This document shows positions 61,458 through 64,000 of a stretch of DNA of 64,000 nt, one piece after another (positions within the stretch are counted from its first letter, which is position 1; each line of letters opens with the position of its first letter). A model generated the notes under the pieces. It saw nothing but the letters and a program-made list of their open reading frames with translations, searched no databases and was not told the DNA's origin. Location of the stretch: assembly GCF_902813185.1 (NCBI RefSeq), contig NZ_LR778301.1, positions 3,824,001 through 3,888,000 on the forward strand. Reading direction: 5' to 3'. Made by a program: the position numbers and the translations under genes. The DNA comes from Denitratisoma oestradiolicum (GTDB lineage: Bacteria > Pseudomonadota > Gammaproteobacteria > Burkholderiales > Rhodocyclaceae).

Positions 61458-62285
61458 ATGAAACGTCTTCTGTCCTTCGCTCTCCTGGCCTGGGCCAGCC
61501 TCCTGGCGGCCACGTCCCTTGCCGCCGGCAAAACCGAGCTCACCTGGTACGGACATTCCGCCTTCCGCCTGAAGACGCCGGCCGGCCGGGTGATCCTGGT
61601 GGACCCCTGGATCACCAATCCGGCGAATCCCCGCGGCCAGAACGATCTGGAGCAATTGGGCCCGGTGGATCTGATCCTGCTCACCCATGGCCATGGCGAC
61701 CATATCGGCAATACCGTGGACATCGCCCGCCGGACCGGCGCCAAGCTGGTGGCCACCGCCGACCTGTCCCGGGCGATGGTGGCCTACCGGGGCTATCCAA
61801 AAGAGGCCGCCACCCCGGCCACCATCGGCCATTTCGGCGGCGAGCTCAGCCTCCTCGACGACGAGGTGAAAGTGGCCTTCGTACCCGCCCTGCACGGCTC
61901 GGACCTCGAAGCAGCCGAAGGTATGCCCAATGCCGGGCTGTTGGTCGCCGGCGGCGAGGCGGGAGGCTTCCTCATCAGCGTACGGGATGGACCGGCGATT
62001 TATCATGCCGGCGATACCGACGTGTTCTCCGACATGGCCCTGGTGCAGCGTTTTCGTTCGGTGGACATATTCATCGCCCCCATCGGCGACAAGTTCACCA
62101 TGGGTCCCGGCCGGGCAGCCCTGGCCACCCGTTTCGTGGCGCCGCGCAGCATGGTGATCCCCATGCACTATGGCACCTTCCCCGCCCTCACCGGAACACC
62201 GGCAGCCTTTGGGCAAGCACTGAAGGCCGAGGGCCTCAAGACGCCGATGCGGGAGATGCGGGTCGGTGAAACCCTGGCGTTCTGA
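61458..62285 (+). CDS. Exported metallo-beta-lactamase-fold hydrolase (UPF0173-like)
   Basis: 275 residues. Signal peptide about 1-22. Zinc site THGHGDHIGN near 75-83, later PALHGSD, HAGDTDVF and IPMHYGTF, all metal-ligand motifs of UPF0173-type hydrolases. Most family members are cytoplasmic; the signal peptide here suggests a periplasmic version. Function unknown. Upstream GAAAGG supports the start. Confidence 0.88.
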   Translation: MKRLLSFALLAWASLLAATSLAAGKTELTWYGHSAFRLKTPAGRVILVDPWITNPANPRGQNDLEQLGPVDLILLTHGHGDHIGNTVDIARRTGAKLVATADLSRAMVAYRGYPKEAATPATIGHFGGELSLLDDEVKVAFVPALHGSDLEAAEGMPNAGLLVAGGEAGGFLISVRDGPAIYHAGDTDVFSDMALVQRFRSVDIFIAPIGDKFTMGPGRAALATRFVAPRSMVIPMHYGTFPALTGTPAAFGQALKAEGLKTPMREMRVGETLAF

Positions 62286-62310
62286 TGGGCGGGGTTAGGG
62301 CTCCGGGGGC

Positions 62311-62450
62311 TTAGCGAATCGCCTTGATGGCGGCGGCATGGGCCTTGTCGTGGCCCGGATCCTTGGGTACGGTGAGGGTGATCCGCTGCACAACCCCGGC
62401 GTAGCCAGCGCGGTCTTCGGTACGGCCGACGGCCGCCAGCTGGAAACGCT
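62311..62450 (-). pseudogene. Possible C-terminal gene remnant
   Basis: On the minus strand a frame ending in TAA at 62311 reads FQLAAVGRTEDRAGYAGV, then ITLTVPKDPGHDKAHAAAIKAIR. It looks protein-like and vaguely recalls the end of OsmC-type proteins. No start or upstream domain is present; the frame runs into the repeat at 62491. The rest of 62286-62664 has no gene that I can support. Confidence 0.35.
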
Positions 62451-62490
62451 GAAGGGGGCATCCCCGCGCAAGGCTAGCGCTGCCCCCTCC

Positions 62491-62563
62491 CCGTCATTCC
62501 GGCGCAAGCCGGAATCCAGATTTTGGTGTGGAAACTGGGTCCCGGCCTGCGCCGGGACGACGG
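62491..62563. repeat. Dispersed double-palindrome repeat, copy C
   Basis: CGTCATTCCGGCgcaaGCCGG and CCCGGCctgcGCCGGG hairpins are joined through CCAG-N14-CTGG and end in GACGACGG. It matches copies A (3328) and B (41798). It is intergenic, between the metallo-hydrolase and the SDR gene. Confidence 0.75.
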
Positions 62564-62664
62564 TTCGGAAGATGATGGACCTTTGAAACTTTGTTTTGAT
62601 CCATTCATCATTCATGGGATTGCCCTGAATTCATGGCCCGGCGGGATATCCGGGCCATGAGTGG

Positions 62665-63465
62665 TCAATAGTATTCGCAGCAGCCATCATGACTGAGGGC
62701 GGTGCCGGTGATGAAACGGGATTCGTCCGAGGCCAGGTAGACAAAGGCGTGGGCCAGGTCCTCGGGCTGGCCGGCGATGTTGAGCTTGTTGAGGGAGGCC
62801 AGGGCCGCTTCGCCCGCCGCCATGGATTCCCACACGCCTTGCTCGACATATTTCTGACACCCGTCACGCATCAGGGGCGTCATGGTCACCCCGGGATGGA
62901 TCGAGTTCACGCGGATTTTGCGGGGGCCGAGTTCCTTGGCCACACACAGGGTGAGCATTCGCCCCGCCGCCTTCGACAGGTGATAGCTGAGATTGTTTGG
63001 GTTGCTCATGAACGAGCCCATCGACAGGTTGTTGATGACGGCAGCGCCGCCAGCATGGAGCGGCGCCCGCCGGGCCAGTTCCGGCAGACAGACCTGGATG
63101 CCGAGGAACAATGCGTCCAGGTTCACGGCCATCACCTTGTGCAGGTCGTCGAGGGACGTGGTTTCGATCCCGCCGTGGATGGATATGCCGGCGTTATTCA
63201 CCAGGATGTCCAGCCCGCCAAAGCTTCTCACCGTTTCCGCCAGCACCTGTTGCCAGGAGGCGGGATCGGTCACGTCATGGGCCAGCAGGCGGAAGCGGTC
63301 ACTGCCGACCTGCTGGCGGATCACCTCGGCCTCGTCGCTCCGCAGATCGGTGGCGACGACACCGGCAGCGCCCTCCCGGAGAAATGCATCGCAAACAGCG
63401 AGGCCGATATTGCCGCGCCTGCCAGCGCCAGTGACCAGCGCTACCCGGCCGTGTAATCGATTCAT
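62665..63465 (-). CDS. Short-chain dehydrogenase/reductase (SDR)
   Basis: 266 residues from the ATG at 63465. Rossmann NAD(P) motif VTGAGRRGNIGLAV, then NNAGIS, catalytic Ser in INNLSMGS and Tyr/Lys in YHLSK. The Asp in VATDLRSD suggests NAD over NADP. HPGVTMTPL and the C-terminal ITGTALSHDGCCEYY are typical SDR endings. It is a plausible hydroxysteroid dehydrogenase by context, but SDRs are too diverse to be sure. It is next to the IS at the right edge. Confidence 0.88.
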   Translation of the reverse strand: MNRLHGRVALVTGAGRRGNIGLAVCDAFLREGAAGVVATDLRSDEAEVIRQQVGSDRFRLLAHDVTDPASWQQVLAETVRSFGGLDILVNNAGISIHGGIETTSLDDLHKVMAVNLDALFLGIQVCLPELARRAPLHAGGAAVINNLSMGSFMSNPNNLSYHLSKAAGRMLTLCVAKELGPRKIRVNSIHPGVTMTPLMRDGCQKYVEQGVWESMAAGEAALASLNKLNIAGQPEDLAHAFVYLASDESRFITGTALSHDGCCEYY

Positions 63466-63675
63466 AGAAAGTCTCCCATGGGGCCGTAAACCGGGAGCAG
63501 GGGGACATGTGTCGAGGGGAGAAGCAGATACAGCCAGTCCGCCGCGCAAGGTTTTCCCGATCCCGGCAAGCGGGCGATTTTGCGATGGAAGGCTGGTGCT
63601 TCCTAATGAAAACGTTTCATTGCCGGTATGCAAGGGATCAATTTGTGACAGCACTGCCCGCTGTCGGGAGTTAAG

Positions 63676-64000
63676 GGGCCCAAGAAAATGACAGGGGTTG
63701 TTCTGGTGGCTTTGTGGTGGACCACAGGACCCCGAGGGGGCGATTCTTTTCAGTCAGACTTCCCGGGGAAGGCAGGAGTCGGCCCAGACTGTGTAAAAAC
63801 GCTCTAGAGATTTGTGAACTGGGTGCGTATTGCTCGACAGTTTTCAGAATAGTTGCGGCGGCTTCCGGAAATTGACTGACTAGTTTGGGCAAGGCCATTA
63901 TCAGGCTCTCATCGCCGCCATCAGTGTTCCATTACCTATGATTTTCATCATTCGTTTCAGGTTGTAGGCGAGAACATGTAGGCTCATTTCTGTACTGACG
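63676..64000 (-). mobile_element. Partial IS1182-like insertion sequence (right edge)
   Basis: From the window edge inward, the transposase 3' end is followed by a non-coding 3' region. The outer end is probably near the GGGGCCCAAGAAAATGACAG stretch at about 63675, but no terminal repeat could be paired because the other end is outside the window. The element boundary is therefore approximate. Confidence 0.5.
63901..64000 (-). CDS. IS1182-like transposase, C-terminal fragment cut by the window edge
   Basis: The minus-strand frame reads VSTEMSLHVLAYNLKRMM...LMAAMRA and stops at TGA (63901-63903). The EMSLHVLAYNLKR run is the typical C-terminal helix of IS1182/IS5-type DDE transposases. The catalytic part lies beyond base 64000. 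Confidence 0.75.
   Translation of the reverse strand, partial: VSTEMSLHVLAYNLKRMMKIIGNGTLMAAMRA

Noticed and set aside
1..64000. CRISPR arrays, tRNA and rRNA genes
   Set aside because: No regularly spaced repeats, cloverleaf-like segments or conserved rRNA stretches were seen on either strand.

Overview
The window looks like a chromosome segment of a GC-rich betaproteobacterium. The housekeeping block (amt, mltA, DUF815 ATPase, Nudix-ThiE, yacG, htpX, fmt, def, LysM, dprA, smg, topB) and a gspC-N type II secretion operon fit Rhodocyclales-like or Sterolibacteriaceae-like steroid degraders. That placement is inferred from gene content; there is no rRNA gene here and no search was run.

Layout. 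(1) Bases 1-6014: a degradation cluster with an Old Yellow Enzyme (left edge), an Ltp2-like thiolase-fold aldolase with its DUF35 partner, a luciferase-like (LLM) oxidoreductase, an enoyl-CoA hydratase-family protein and a cytoplasmic 3-ketosteroid-dehydrogenase-like flavoprotein. (2) 6217-21109: a LuxR-type regulator, then a mostly exported module. It holds a Tat-exported DUF3237-like protein, three Tat-exported FAD dehydrogenases, a TonB-dependent receptor, an arylsulfatase, a PQQ/heme dehydrogenase and an amidohydrolase. It reads as uptake, desulfation and periplasmic oxidation of a steroid-like substrate. (3) 21110-24654: a decayed, lower-GC stretch with remnants of an aldo/keto reductase and a second sulfatase, a second LuxR-type regulator and a serine hydrolase. 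(4) 24663-34938: a compact type II secretion operon, gspC to gspN. (5) 35428-37761: a lipoprotein acylase of the penicillin/AHL acylase family. (6) 38212-53174: housekeeping genes, an ammonium transporter with a sigma-54/NtrC-like promoter, and a PAS histidine kinase. (7) 53306-60663: a minus-strand operon carrying the core of coenzyme F420 biosynthesis (fbiC, cofC, cofD, cofE), a ketosteroid-isomerase-like protein and two LLM oxidoreductases, with a divergent winged-helix regulator at 60848. (8) 61458-64000: an exported metallo-hydrolase, a short-chain dehydrogenase and the end of an IS1182-like element.

How it fits together. The LLM proteins at 2386, 58862 and 59761 are candidate users of the F420 made by the cof operon, linking F420 chemistry to a steroid-type catabolic cluster in a betaproteobacterium. 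That link is the main candidate for an under-described system. Other notable items are an apparent gene-conversion segment in the PQQ dehydrogenase gene, a perfect inverted duplication inside dprA, and two families of dispersed palindromic repeats.
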